Positions 11,436-23,726 of a DNA stretch of 64,000 nt are shown piece after piece. Below the pieces are notes generated by a model, which saw only the letters and a program-made list of their open reading frames with translations, was not told where the DNA came from and searched no databases. Each line of letters opens with the position of its first letter. Within the stretch, counting starts at the first letter, position 1. The translations under genes and the position numbers were made by a program. This DNA comes from Bemisia tabaci (Eukaryota > Arthropoda > Insecta > Hemiptera > Aleyrodidae), in the NCBI RefSeq assembly GCF_918797505.1, contig NC_092793.1, forward strand, positions 76,257,912 to 76,321,911. The letters run 5' to 3'.

Positions 11436-11461
11436 GTCGGTAATGGGGAAAGGTATCACAT

Positions 11462-11721
11462 ATCGACGGCGTAAGTCCGCAATCACATATCTCGTTTGCG
11501 GTGTCTGAAAATCTCCGCCTCGATGTTATTTTTTTAAAGGAGAACTAATTGACATCATTCCTTGAAGATTTTGCAGAATTTTCCTCGCACAGGGATAAAA
11601 TCCACAGCAGTTTTAAAGAACTTAGTTAGTTTTGTTAAAAAAATGAAGTATGACATGCAGGATGCAGGAAGTCTGCGATGTCGCAAACCGAGTTATGTGA
11701 TTGCCCACTTACACCGTCGAA
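11462..11721. mobile_element. 260-bp MITE family 'ATCGACGG', good copy
   Basis: The left end atcgacggcgtaagtccgca and right end (..gtgattgcccacttacaccgtcgaa) are inverted repeats of about 40 bp. The body matches the other copies in the window. It begins 26 bp after the hAT element. Confidence 0.85.
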
Positions 11722-12064
11722 ATATGGAATTTAATTTTCGGGATGATGTTCACACAAACGAGATAAAATCATTTTATTTCTATCTCTCCTTCTCTTTATT
11801 TGTTAAGCATATTGAATTCTAGTTTTTTCGATTGAAGACATTGTGCGGACACCGCGCGCTCCATGGCCGTGCCGAGAAAAGTCCGTAAATTCAAATTTCC
11901 CGCTTCGAACTTCATAGCACTTACCGCTGCTGGTGGTGGAAAACTAAAGCTAGCTTGACTGACATCAAAGAAGAAGAAGAACGTTAAACAAAACACTGAT
12001 AAAAATTCCTCTCTTCTGCCATCAATCTTCGCCAGTTATTTGTTAAATTTTGCATTCACCGACA

Positions 12065-15000
12065 ATGGAAACCTACGAAAGTGTACTGTTAATCAAAAGT
12101 GAAGCATTCGTTTTCAAAATTCCACCCAGAGCGAGCAATAGAGGATACAGGTAATACTAAATTCTATTGTGCACGTCCACGCAACACCAAGGTTAGAAAT
12201 TGTTTACAAAGAAAATTTTGTAACCCAGTTTCATCTCACCCCTTGATTTTTCATGTTCGCAGGGCCTCCGACTGGAATTTACAGGAGCCTCAATGGGTCG
12301 GACGAATGAGACTCGTTGCCAAAGGCAAAGACTGCATATTGAAATTAGAAGATAAGATGTCAGGTGAACTTTTCGCTCAATGTCCCATTGATGTCTACCC
12401 CGGCCCAGCTGTCGAAGCTGTTGCTGACTCGTCCAGATACTTTGTCTTGCGAATTCAAGATGATAATGGTATGTGCCTTCCTCTACGTCTAATTGTGCTG
12501 GGTACAGTTCCATATTTTTGAGTCGATCAAATTGGCACTGATGTGGTTCTCTTACTGAAATAGTCTTATCAGCTATCCGTGTCAGCTTGTTGGTGATTTT
12601 ACCCTTTGAAGCTGTAATTGAGATTGTGAATACTTATGGTATTTAGAGAATTGGTCGACCATCCAGTGATATTTATGCCCAATTTTTAGAACCTTAGCTT
12701 GCGCCGAGAGTAAACGGAAGAGCGGGGTAGAATAATGCAGTCTATGGTAGAGTCCACTCGACAAATAAGTTCAAGCACTTTCAGACTTCGACAGAAGATC
12801 CATCCTCTTGTTTTTCGCATCTAATTTGCATGTAAAAGTGACACTAGACGACTGCTGTCGCAGTCTAGAAGATCATTCTTAAACTTATTTGGCGTGCACT
12901 TCAGTGATGATTGGTCTCCCAATCATATCTAATTTTATTGTATTAGGTGATTGTTTTTGTTCCTTGCTCTTTTCTTTTTTTCTCTAGGCTACCCCCGCAA
13001 CATGTGCTTTTGAATAGTCTCCAGTGCTCAAGTTTTTTTTGTTTTTTTATTTATTTTTTTTTTATTTTTTTTTTGTTAGTATGTTTTTCTTTTAATTAAA
13101 AAAATATTCTAAAGAAAGTATATTAGAACCACCTGTCCTAACAAAGATCTGATTTCCCAGCTCACTCTCAATTAGATGGTGGGATAGTCTCACTGAAGGT
13201 GTCCTATCGTACTACACCCAGTCAGAGTGTAAGAAAGTTTCTTAGTGCTGGTAATACTCGGCTGTGGATGCGGTTAAGATCTTAGTTTCACATTACTTTT
13301 TCTCCATTTTTTTCAGGTCGGATGGCAAACATTGGTCTAGGATTTGCAGACAGATCTGACAGTTTTGATTTGAATGTAGCACTACAGGATCATTTTAAGT
13401 GGCTGAAGAAAACTCAAGAAATAGAGCAAGAAAAAGAAGCGCCAAAACCAGAGCTAGACCTACGTTTCAAGGAAGGCGAAACCATTAAGATTAACATGAA
13501 AATCACTGTGAGTAAATTTCTCGCTGACTTCTCATTAGACAGAAAGTTAAAATGGACTTTATTTTAAACTGATGAACTGCTATGCCTGGTTCATCTTAGG
13601 TACAACGTTTGACCAATTAGTTTTCCTGTGCAGGTAAGATAATAAATAATAATATAACCTCCCGGCAATATAGTTTGAACTATCTCGTGTGCTCAGCAAG
13701 AAGTAGGATTTCGGAAAAATGGCGGTCCGGTCACTATGGTAAAGCGCTTTTTAATGGGATCATTATGTATTCTTATATGTGATGTTGCCAAATTTCTACA
13801 TTCATCCACAGTGCAAGTTAAGTGCATGTCGGCCTCCTATGGTGTAGTGGTTGTAGCGCTAGCTCTATGATCGGGAGGTCCTGGGTTCGATTTTCGGCCA
13901 GGCGACCCAAGTTTAATGGTCTCAGACAATGGTTGCCTGGGACTGGTTGGTAGGGACGGAGGGGGGATGGGACTAAAGCGCAGGATTAGCCCTTGTGGGC
14001 TATTTGAAGTACCTAGTAAAAAGGAAAAAAAAAATTCTTCAGCCTTGTAATTGGTTCTCTAACATTGCAGATTTCCTGTCATACTTTATTTTTTAAATGG
14101 AAGACTTCAACAGCAATTCTTGGAAACTGCCGTGATTTTTCCTCTGTTCGCAAAGAAAATTCGGCAAAAACACTCCAGGAATGAAGTCAATTTCTTCTTT
14201 AAATAAATAAAATAGGACCCAAAATTTTCTAACACTCTAAACAAGATACGTGGTTGTGAACCTACATTGTCGTTCTGCTTGTCTTCCTTAAGCGAGGAAT
14301 GCAGACTTTCAAGTCTCTTGATATTGCAGGCAGAATTGTACCGTTTTTATCCCAAAATGCTAATTTCTAACTTCAAATTTTCTTGTTACCCTTTGCTCTC
14401 ACTGATTTTTTTCAAACTTTCAAAAGACAATTTTCCAAATCTAATCGAAGTAATTTGATAATAATTAGACTCTAGGGTTTTAAAACGAGTCTTAAGTTTC
14501 ATAATATTGTCTTGTTAAAAGTACACGATTATTATTTATTTATTTAATTTTTTTTTCAAATTCACTAAACTTTTTTTCTCTCAGTTTACTGTAATATCTT
14601 ACATTCTTGTACCAGTGGCGTGGCGTGCTTTGCTTGCTATCGATTGATCCGACATTTGAACCTACGGAAAAAAATCGATTAACAGGGAGTTGGCAGCGAA
14701 CACCTTGAAAATCGATTCTTTACCATACCTTCAAATGGGAAAGAATCAATAATCAATCATTCATGCCTCGCCACTGTCTTGAACCTAATCTTTTTGTGAC
14801 AAAATAGTGTAAAAATTTGAAGGTAAAGTGTTGTGCTAATTCCTCTAATCATTTCCACAGAAAAAAGACGGAAGCGAAGTAAATAGTAAACCTAAGAATC
14901 GGCCAACATCATCAGGTGGACTACTGCCACCCCCGCCAGGCGGAGTAAAAATCAACCCTCCCTCTCAGAATTCCTCTCCCTCTCATCATGCAAACCCAAG

Positions 15001-16286
15001 CAGTGCAGCTGGCTGGGGTGACTTTGCCAGCGCCTCCAATCCAAGGTGAGTTCTGACAACAAACCACAATATACATATTTTGTTCCCATTACAATTGTGT
15101 TGAAGTAAAAAAAAAAACAAAAAAAAACCTGTTAAATGCATTCAAATATTTCAGATTTTGAAAATGTCCTTTGCACTTTTGTCCAAGTCAGTTGAACATA
15201 TCTCAGTTGACGCCTTAGCAGTATTTTTTTAAAAAATTTGAAAAACAAAATTGATTACTATGTGTTCAGTTGCCGCGGAGGAAACAATCTGGAAAAGCTT
15301 TGGAATGTCTTAGGTGGTTAATTTTGTTCCCAACATTCTCATGCATCAATTAATTTATAGCCAAGAAAACAAAAAACTGTCTAATTTCATGTTGGAAGTG
15401 AAGGTTGTAAATAAATTATGATTTTCGACTTCTTCATCCTCAGCGGAAGAATGAGTGATACTGGTGGGACCAAGCAATGAATAAACGTATAATTTTCACA
15501 AGTTCCAGACACAATACAGAGACGCTTTTTAAATAAGTTTATTCTGTGACGGCAGGTCTTTCAAGACTGACCTGCCGCCGCATCTCTTGAGTGGCGGCTA
15601 GCGATGCGTCTACCTTCCCCCTCTCTTTGCAGTCGTGCCTGCGCGCTGCTATCTTCTCTCTCCTCTCTCTTTCTCTGCTTGGAAGAGAGCCGCATCACAA
15701 TTCGTTTTTACAAAAATTGCTGAGGAAAAAATAATGCAAAGACTTTGCTTGTACTTTCAATTTCAACTCTTAATAAACTTCTCTCTCTCTTCTTCTACTC
15801 TATCTCTTAACTTCTAAGTCATAGGAACAAGATGTTATTTTTTTAGTGCCTTCCTATCAGCATTGGAATTTCAATCAAAATGAGGATTTATAATGCAACT
15901 CAATGGCTTATCGATGGTGAAACTGCAACAATGCGCAGCTTGAAAACATGATTTTTCAAGAAAGCAAAATATTATTTCATGTTCCATGTATTGTTGTAGT
16001 AAGGAAATAATTTTCTGACAGCTCATTAATGTAGCTGACTCAAAACTTTCAAAAATCGAGGCTTGCCTTTTTGCAGTAGCCCCATCATTATGTTGCTTCA
16101 GCTATGGAAAGGCAAACTTTAGTTGATCTTTTTGCATTTTTGATGTACGTATCTCTCTTTTTTTATTTAGCTAGTAGTATCATTCAACGATTTCTGAGAG
16201 TTTTTTTTTCTTCTTTCAGTTCAACATCCAATCAGCCCTCAAGCACAGCAACTACTCCCAGCAATCCTAATTGGGTACAATTTTAA
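12065..16286 (+). CDS. NECAP: NECAP: adaptin-ear-binding coat-associated protein (clathrin/AP-2 endocytosis)
   Basis: Five coding exons join in frame: 12065-12150, 12263-12468, 13317-13507, 14861-15045 and 16220-16286, 735 nt, 244 aa. All junctions are GT/AG. The N-terminal PHear domain, about residues 1-130, is highly recognisable: [84 protein letters not shown] proline-rich stretch follows (LLPPPPGG) with WGDF (about 212-215). The C-terminal residues WVQF form the WxxF motif that binds the AP-2 alpha-adaptin ear. Family members act at the plasma membrane in clathrin coat assembly and cargo sorting, and NECAP can promote AP-2 inactivation. The length is slightly under the human proteins (about 260-275 aa), with the shortening in the disordered tail. 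Introns 3 and 4 contain a SINE and a MITE fragment. Confidence 0.96.
13028..13078. repeat. T-rich low-complexity tract
   Basis: T runs are broken by single G, A or TAT in NECAP intron 2. Confidence 0.7.
13830..14034 (+). mobile_element. tRNA-derived SINE in NECAP intron 3
   Basis: The head has an A-box-like tggtgtagtggttgtagcgc (13840-13859) and a B-box-like ggttcgatttt (about 13884). A non-tRNA body of ~130 bp follows, ending in an A-rich tail (aaaaaggaaaaaaaaaa, about 14017-14031). The head lacks a paired acceptor stem, so it is not a tRNA gene. No clear target-site duplication is visible, which suggests an old insertion. Confidence 0.82.
14070..14276. mobile_element. MITE family 'ATCGACGG', degraded inverted copy
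   Basis: Read on the minus strand it matches the body of the ATCGACGG family: tttcctgtcatactttatt, then ctgccgtgatttttcctctg, gaaaattcggc, and a remnant of the end at acctacattgtcg (14260-14272). The match is patchy. Confidence 0.6.
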
Positions 16287-19200
16287 TCTTCTTTGATCTT
16301 GAATCATCGACTCTATCTCATTACTAGGTAATAGTTAAGTTGATCAGCTCAAGCACACAGATTTGTCTTGTTTGATGTAGAGTTTAATGGAAATATCAGA
16401 GGTATTAATGATAAAAAAGCAATTCAATAATCTAACGCTAATAGCAGATTAAAAAATATCATCTCTTGGGCATTTTTTCCTCCTTTTTTAAACAATGGCA
16501 AGTCCCTCCAAGTATTTCTTTCAAATTTATTTTTTCTTTTTAATATTTATTATAGGTCATTCTTAGATGAGTCTTCTTGATAACAACTTTAGAAACTTGT
16601 AGAGAGTAGCCAATAAGTTTGTTTTTCTTCTTCTTTTTACACACTTCAAATTCTTTATTTTTAATCATAGGCAAATCTAACATCTATTTACAGTTGTGCT
16701 CCTTGCTACACTATCTATTATCAATGAAATACATATCTGCCTCAATCAGAATTTGTACCGATTTCCTATGTTTGCGTCTCTACATTGACCTGTCTGTGTG
16801 CCTTTGCTGAGAATAAGGATGAAATATGTATAATTTGCAAGTCTCTATATAGTAATATTTACATAATTTGTTTATTTGGAAGTGTAACAGTATAATCAGC
16901 AATTATTCAAAGGCGCAAGTGTACTTGTGAAACAGTCACCTAGGAAACCCTGCCCAGCTCTGTATAGCATTTAATCTCTGTGCTGCTCATACATCATTTC
17001 TCATTTTTGGTGAATTTCCAAGTTCATATCAAATCTCAGCTGCAGTCAGTATTTTTGTTGCTTTAGATGTTTCCGCACCGAAATCTGCCAAACATCAATT
17101 TATCAGCGGTTTTTGTTGAAATTATTCTTGTCTGTTTGTATGGGATCTGTAAAGCATGTTTCATCAAATTATTTTGTTATTTTTTCTCAGATTTTGTTTT
17201 CTAAAATGTAAAATATTTAGATGGTAAACTGTTCAGCGAAAATTATGGTTTGATCTCCTTCTAAAACTTTAAACTCTACAGTTGCAGAAATTTGATGATT
17301 AGATTTTGTTTGTCTCTATATTTCTGTTTTTATTATTTTTTTGTTCTTGTGCTTCCCTTTCTTTTAAATTTTGAAAAAGGGAGACCTAAAATTGTACAAC
17401 CAACAACACATATGTAATATTCAAGCAATTTCCGATCATTGCATGCTTGATCTGTTCATTATTCACTTAAAAAAAAGAAAAAGTTTTGTTAAATTTAAAA
17501 ATTAGCATCAAAGAATCAATTTCTATCTTTATTTTTTCAGAAATTATCACTGTTCAACGTGTGGATCATAATTTTTTTTGTGTGGATTCATCTTTTGCAT
17601 TTATTGTTTAAATTTAACTTGCTGATGGGTATCAATGCTCATTTTACGTCTATTTCGTGCCTACAGAGTTAAAAATGTTAGCAAAACTGAATGATCCTTC
17701 GTTATGTTTTCTTCTAGGCTGAGTTGAAGTTGTTAATGTTAAAGATTCTAAGATTAATGCACAGAGATTATTCTTTGTTATATTTTTGTTATATCATTGT
17801 ACATTGATATTAGTTAATTACATATATGAAATGCAGAGAGGAAAAGTTTAGCGAAAAATTCCCAATCTGTATTTTGAGTCGCAGCAATCAGTTGGTAGTC
17901 AACACCCACAAACTATGAACTTTCTCTGAGGTGGCTCAGCAAAATATCTTATTTGTTAATCCAGCTGAAACTTACAGGAATACAGCTAATTCTCCAACTT
18001 CTATGAAAATCTACATCCTTTTGTCAGGCAAAAATTGGCAGTTACGTCTAAACTTTTTTTCTCGGTAAAATTGTTATAATACAATATTTTTGATTTAAAA
18101 GTCTGTAGCATTTTAAAATCGTGGCGAAATGCTAATATTGTTTTACTCTGTTTCTGAGTGTTCCTGGGGGAGCGGAATCTGCTTTATCTAGCTTGACCTT
18201 TTCAAAATTGAAAAATTAAATTAGAGGAAAAAAAAAAACATATCTTGTGAAAAATCACAAGTATGCAAAATTTGAGAAAATCATTCCTTGTAGAAGTTTT
18301 AGAATCGCCTTAATTTAAAGTCTGTATACTAAAAAGACTAAAAGACATGGGTATCATTACGGTATCGTAATTGAGAAATGCCAGAATAAAATTCCCACAC
18401 AATAAAAAGGAATCGAGATACCTCAGAATTTTTTCTCTAGGGAGAGTTTTTATGTCTGCGCATCAAGAGATTTTGGAAATTTTTAAATTTTGAATCATAG
18501 TAACAGGGCTTTTTCTAGATATTCTTAATGGAAGCGGATTTGAAAAGCCAGGGTAATTGTTCAGGCATACAAACTCTGGAAATGCTGAATTTGAATAATA
18601 AGGTCATAAATACAGTAAAGACTCATTAAAGTTAAGTATGCATTTTTAGCTCAGACTGCTTAGAGCAAAGTCTCTCTGTCTCTTCGCAAAAAATACTTGT
18701 TTTGAAGAGGGAAAAACTGAATTTCTGTAATCACGACCCAAATTAGGCCAGGATTTTGCCCCTTGAATTAACAAAGAGCAGCAGATTTCTCCTCCCTCTT
18801 CCCTAAGTGATGTATTATTTAGTGTGTATTTTAACGAATTAAATGTAGTTTTAAGTCAACTTGTAAAAGTATAAATTTTATTTAGGCTCAGTTATCTCTT
18901 CAGTTCAAGAAATGTAAGGTCATTGTTGATACGTTCAGTATTATTTCCTCTCCCTTCTGCAGAAATTTTTGCTTTTCATTTTAGATGGACCGAGGGAATT
19001 CTTCATCACCAATGTGCCAATACTCTTTCTTAATAATAGCTTCTTTAAATTTCTGCTGGAAGAGGATCCCTTTGTGGAAAATCAGTTAACATAATCGACT
19101 GCATTCCTGCAAGTTTAATGTTTTACCATGTATTTCATTACAGACCTCTTTCAGCCCCAAAGATTTGTTAGTTCACACAAGATTTCATGTTGCCGACTTA

Positions 19201-19799
19201 ACACTAGTTTTTAAATCATGTTCAAGCAGAGGAGCAAAAGTTATTTTTCTTGTTGTCAGCCTCTTACATCTCTTAAAGTTGTTCCGAACCTTTTGAGGTT
19301 CGGAAAGCTACATTTCCATAGGTGCTTTGGCACCTATGGAAATGTAGCTTAAAATATAGCACTTTTTATGATCCTCTGAAAATCTTTAAGTATTGAGGAA
19401 GTGATAAGAGTCCCCTCGCTCAGTATCATCATTACTTTGATCTTTTTATTTCTGTTTTGTTGTATGCCAATAATATTCTGCGTTATCTTTATTATATCAC
19501 TCACATTCCACTAGATTACAGTTGTATAATACTTTGTAGAAAATATTAAATCTACACTAGCAATCATTGAACTAAAAATGTCACTTTATTATTTCTCTTT
19601 TTTAGGCTATGAAATGAGAGGTTCTTTTTGAAGATCAAACAACGAATTAACTGAGGTGTCATTAATAAGCTACACTGCAAAACTGACCCATCAGAGAGAT
19701 ATGTGCCATCAATGAGCTCCTAGTTTGTGCATAATTTGAAAATGCAATAAGAACCTCGATACGCCATGTGCTTATCTTTGCTGTTGCCGTAGGTCAGCC
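16287..19799 (+). other. NECAP 3' UTR and intergenic spacer
   Basis: No gene is seen in 3.5 kb. The first AATAAA words in the sense of NECAP that I noticed are at 18385-18390 and 18401-18406. A nearby ATTAAA lies at about 18214. If these are used, the 3' UTR would be about 2 kb. Two adjacent perfect hairpins lie at 19282-19350. Confidence 0.4.
19282..19350. repeat. Two adjacent perfect hairpins
   Basis: Hairpin 1 is ttccgaacct-tttg-aggttcggaa (19282-19305). Hairpin 2 has perfect 21-bp arms, 19305-19325 and 19330-19350 (arm begins aagctacatttccatagg), with a 4-base loop tttg. Both loops are tttg. Confidence 0.9.
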
Positions 19800-20503
19800 C
19801 AGGCCCGCCACATCCCATCTCGGGCCCTGGTACCAGTTTTCAGGTCCGAGCCCCAAGCACAGAGGGGGGGGGGGGGTCCAAGGGGTATCCCCCAAGAAAT
19901 TTTAGAATTTATACGACTAATCGGACGCATTTTGAAGCTTCCATAAAGAATTTTTCCATCAATTCCTGCGGAATAATAATATTTTTTTTTCTACTTTCAG
20001 CACAAAATACTTGCAAATTGTTGCATTCAAAACATCTGGAAAATTTTTATTTTTTTTTTGGGGGGGGCATATGATACTATTTTCAGTTCTAAGAGGGCCA
20101 GGCCCCCCCTGGACTCCCCCTTCCTTTGTCTATGGCAAGGGAGTTGAGCCATGAGCCATTGAAGTCGAGGATGCCCTGACTGGAGACTCTTGGCATCTGC
20201 CGACGGAAGAAAATGAAACGCAGTCACTAAAAATATCCCTCTGTACTGAAAATCTTGAAAATAGATAGAAATTGTCCAAGAAGTATATTTCTTTGAAAAT
20301 TTAAGAAGAATTTTACAGTGCCCCAGCGTGTTTCTGAAAATCTATTCACCTTTTGCGAAATTTTTTGGGTAAATGTTTCACTTTCTCCCACGAAACAAGG
20401 GTTGTAGTGAACTCGTAGTGGTTCTTCACGGGTAAAACGGGCCCCCTTCGGGACCCGGGCCCCGGTACCAGGGACCCAGTATCCCCCCCTTGTGGCGGGC
20501 CTA
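19800..20503. mobile_element. 704-bp hAT-like non-autonomous element, copy 1 (block A)
   Basis: The termini are inverted: caggcccgccaca at the left, and taggcccgccaca as the reverse complement of the right end. Subterminal ctggtacc and gggccc words are mirrored. The YAGGCCCGCC-type ends suggest hAT, but no 8-bp target duplication is visible. Homologous copies are at 31942-32623 and, reversed and decayed, at about 59965-60415. It encodes no transposase. Confidence 0.75.
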
Positions 20504-21156
20504 CCTTCATGCACGCTGGGCTTCGATTTCCTTTGACATCTTTGCAGTCATGAATGCGCTTAAGTGCGCTTCAGCTACGATTATATTCAGCAAATGGGTA
20601 GTTTTTCTACTGGGATTCGAAATAAACAAGTGGCACGGAATATAGCAAAAGTATATGAAATATGCCGAACGATAATCCGGGTATCGGAACTTGAATGTTT
20701 TGAAAACGCCTTCAAATGCGGCGTGATACCTCACGCATTCCGGAGAGTTCAAATAGTTGTATCATTGCGCCGTAAGTATGTGACGGAAGATTTCAATGGA
20801 GATACCCTCCATGCACGCTCGGCTTGTCGAGTTCCTCTGAAATTTTTGCAGTGATGAATGCAGAGCTGAAGTGCGCTTCAGCTAGAATTGTATTTACAAA
20901 TGGGTGGTTTTTCTACGAGGATTTAAAATAAACAAGTGGCACGGAATAAAGAAAAATAATATGAACTATGCAAAACGATAATCTGGGTATCGGAACTTGA
21001 GTGTTTTGAAAACGCCTTCAAATGCGGCGTGATACCTCTCACACTCCGGAGAGTTCAAATAGCTGTATCATTGCGCCTTAGAAATACGACGGAAGATTAC
21101 AATTGAAGTAGCCTTCATGCGCGCTGGCCTTTCCCATTTCCGTTGACATCTTTGCC
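20504..21156. repeat. ~306-bp satellite, about 2 monomers (block A)
   Basis: Monomers share gaaaacgccttcaaatgcgg, ctccggagagttcaaatag and tgtatcattgcgcc. The equivalent point recurs at 20719 and 21025 (306 bp). The same satellite is at 24174-24930 and 32624-34495. Confidence 0.9.
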
Positions 21157-21880
21157 ATCCACTGCCACCATGTCTCACAAAAATGAATCAAACAGGATCC
21201 GAGATAGCATTTTATGCCGCATCCAGTATATTGGATTTTTAAATTATGAAAATTTGAGTTGGAATTCAAGGTTTCCGTCAAAAAATGCCACCTTGTACCG
21301 AGTTTCAAGAAACGCCCTGGAGTACATTGACGACGGCAATCGTGATCTTCTGCCATCAAGTCGAGGCGAAACTCTTGAAGGCGCTCTGAGCAACTATATC
21401 ACCTCGGAAGTATTGCACAGTATTAGACGAAATTGAAGGCGCACTAACGTAGGCAACTTGACTGGTAGTGTTTATCGTACGATATGCGACTCTTGTTCGA
21501 TCAATTTTTTTGAAACTCAGAACCACGTGGTGTATTTTGACGGATCACCTGAATATTAACTAAAATTTTCATAATTCAAAAATTCAAGATAGTGAATGTG
21601 GTCTAAGATGCTACCTCGGCACCTGTTCGATTCATTTTTGTGAGATTTGGGCAATGGATGCTTTTCACGTAGAGGTCGAATTTTCATTCAAAATTTTAAA
21701 ATTCAAAAGTCGGAGATGGCGGATGTGGCCGAGAATGCTATCTTGGTGCCTTCGAAATTATCCGACTTTGAAATAGAGGTATCTATCCTTTTCAAGGTCA
21801 GTTTCAAATCGATGTACTCTCAGCTAACTTAAACCTCGATATCGGCTCGCTCTTCAACCGTTATGAAATGAATCTGTTTG

Positions 21881-21887
<7 letters not shown>

Positions 21888-21914
<27 letters not shown>
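21888..21914. repeat. Poly-T tract
   Basis: T run of about 25 bp inside the composite repeat, shorter in the sister copy (35944-35962). This is typical replication slippage. Confidence 0.8.
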
Positions 21915-22310
21915 AAATTATTCATGTGTTTATTTTTATTTCATTTCCAACAAGAGTCGCATATCGCACAATCCATAGGACTCTACGGATGCCAGTGAAT
22001 TTACATACGTTAGTGCGCCTTCAATTCCGTCTGATACTGTGCAATACTTCCGAGGTGGTACCTATAGTTGCTCAGAGCGCCTTCAAGAGTATCGACTTGA
22101 TTTGATGGCGGAAGATCATGATTGCCGCTGATATTACACTCTAACGCGCGCGCAGTTACACATTTTCTCATTACCGACGGCGAGATAAAAAACATCTTTA
22201 CCTCGATTTGCGACGTTGCAACTTTTTCACTGTCTATTTTGAATGAGTGAAGGAACATGAGAAATTTAAAATCTGCCGTAATTTTTCCGAGATGTGACAA
22301 AATACATTAT

Positions 22311-22452
22311 TTGGATTACATTTTGCAATGAGGAACCACTATCTCTGGCTCTCCCATCAAAGCACATATCTGATCTGTGTAGGGAAACCAATGGCATGTT
22401 GTTTCTAAAATGGGCCAAAAATAGTGGTTCCTTATGGCAAAATGTAATCCAT
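22311..22452. mobile_element. Palindromic MITE 'TTGGATTACATTTTGC' inside composite repeat A
   Basis: The left end ttggattacattttgcaatg and right end (..ttatggcaaaatgtaatccat) are inverted, with ggaaccactat mirrored as atagtggttcc. A sister copy is at 36357-36499, so insertion predates duplication of the composite repeat. The outer word resembles the TIR of the 8393-8701 family. A half copy is at about 62079-62120. Confidence 0.78.
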
Positions 22453-23559
22453 TTGAATGTGCTACTATCGAGCTGATCATAACAGTGATTGTCACTTACT
22501 ACGTTACGGTGTCTTCTTTGGTACCTCTTCGGGCCCATTTACGTCCAGAGTTATAACATTTCGGGTCTGTTTTTGTTCGTTCGAGGATTCCTAACTACCA
22601 CTTCTTATTCTCCTGTTTAATTTAAGCATAAAGTTTAGACATTAGACTGAAATGAAACATTCAAATTCAACAGTCATTGTTTTTATCAGCTCGCTTGCAG
22701 CACATTCAAATAATGCTTTTTGTCATAACTCGGAAAAATTACCTACGGCTGATTTAAAGTGTTCGCGTTCTTCTACCCGTTCAAAATAGGCAGTGAAAAA
22801 GTTGCAAATTGTGGTATGTATGTATTTCATCTCTCCGTCGATGATGAGAAAATGTGTAAATCCACATGTTCTGGGGTGTAATGTCAGCGGCAGTCGTGAT
22901 CTTCTGCCATCAAGTCGAGGCGATACGCTTGAAGGCGCTCTGAGCAACTATTCCACCTCGGAAGTATTGCACGGTATCGGACGAAATTGAAGGCGCACTA
23001 ACGTAGGCAAATTGACTGGTAGCGTTTATCGTACGATCTGCGACTCCTGTTCGCTCGATTTTTTTAAAACTCGGTGCCAGGTGGCATTTTTTGCCGGAAA
23101 ACCTGATACAATATAAACTAGGCATGAACCAATCATCGATTCATAATAATCAGTCGAGCGCATAATAATCGATTACAGTAATCTATTTACAATTATCCAA
23201 TTAATCGTCTAATCGATAGTTTGTTTACGATTGATCAGCAATTTGAGATTATGTTCAAAAAACGTGTCCCAGCTCCAAAAAATCTAACATTCAAAAGATT
23301 TTAGTGGTCAATCCAGCCATTTTTAGCACTTTTCGAAAACAGCGATTAATTATCGATTATCGATTGATCGATTATTTCGCTGTCGATTGATCTCTCTCTC
23401 CCTCTCTTGTTTTTACAGCTTTTTTCCCAATTTTTGTGCCATTGTTTAATGTCTTGACCGATTAGCTACATAGTTCGATTACCGATTATCGATCATTCGA
23501 TTATTTAAATAATTGAGCATGCCAACGATAGATAAAGACGGCAAAGGGAAAATGAAGCA

Positions 23560-23726
23560 ATCCTGTTGGTGGAAGCGCGCAGGTGGTTGCGATGGACAAA
23601 AAAGACAAGTAACGAACCGGGACTTACGTGGGACCTTATAGTTAGTCCATCATTTTCCTCCTTAGTCTATAGCAGTCATCCGTTTCAACCAATGGGATCG
23701 CTTCATTCTATACCTCATACCTCACG
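23560..23726. repeat. Dispersed repeat fragment shared with 34495-34640
   Basis: The shared order is ggtggtt..atggacaaa, gtccatcattttc.tcc, ttggtcta.a.caatca-like and cttcaaccaatgggatcgct. The fragment is not recognised as part of a known element. Confidence 0.6.

Larger units (their letters stand above)
21157..23488. repeat. 2.33-kb composite repeat, copy A
   Basis: It is nearly identical in order and length to 35206-37539. Internally a module (21341-21500) recurs inverted at 21950-22125 and direct at 22890-23057. The inverted pair 21950-22245 / 22783-23057 could form a long hairpin, with a small palindromic MITE (22311-22452) in the loop. The right end is dense in ATCGAT/ATTA words. It has no recognisable protein. 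The short open frames with SSRGxTLEGALSNY are the repeated module. Confidence 0.88.

Noticed and set aside
13830..13905. tRNA gene
   Set aside because: A- and B-box are present but the acceptor stem does not pair and an A-tailed body follows; called a SINE instead.
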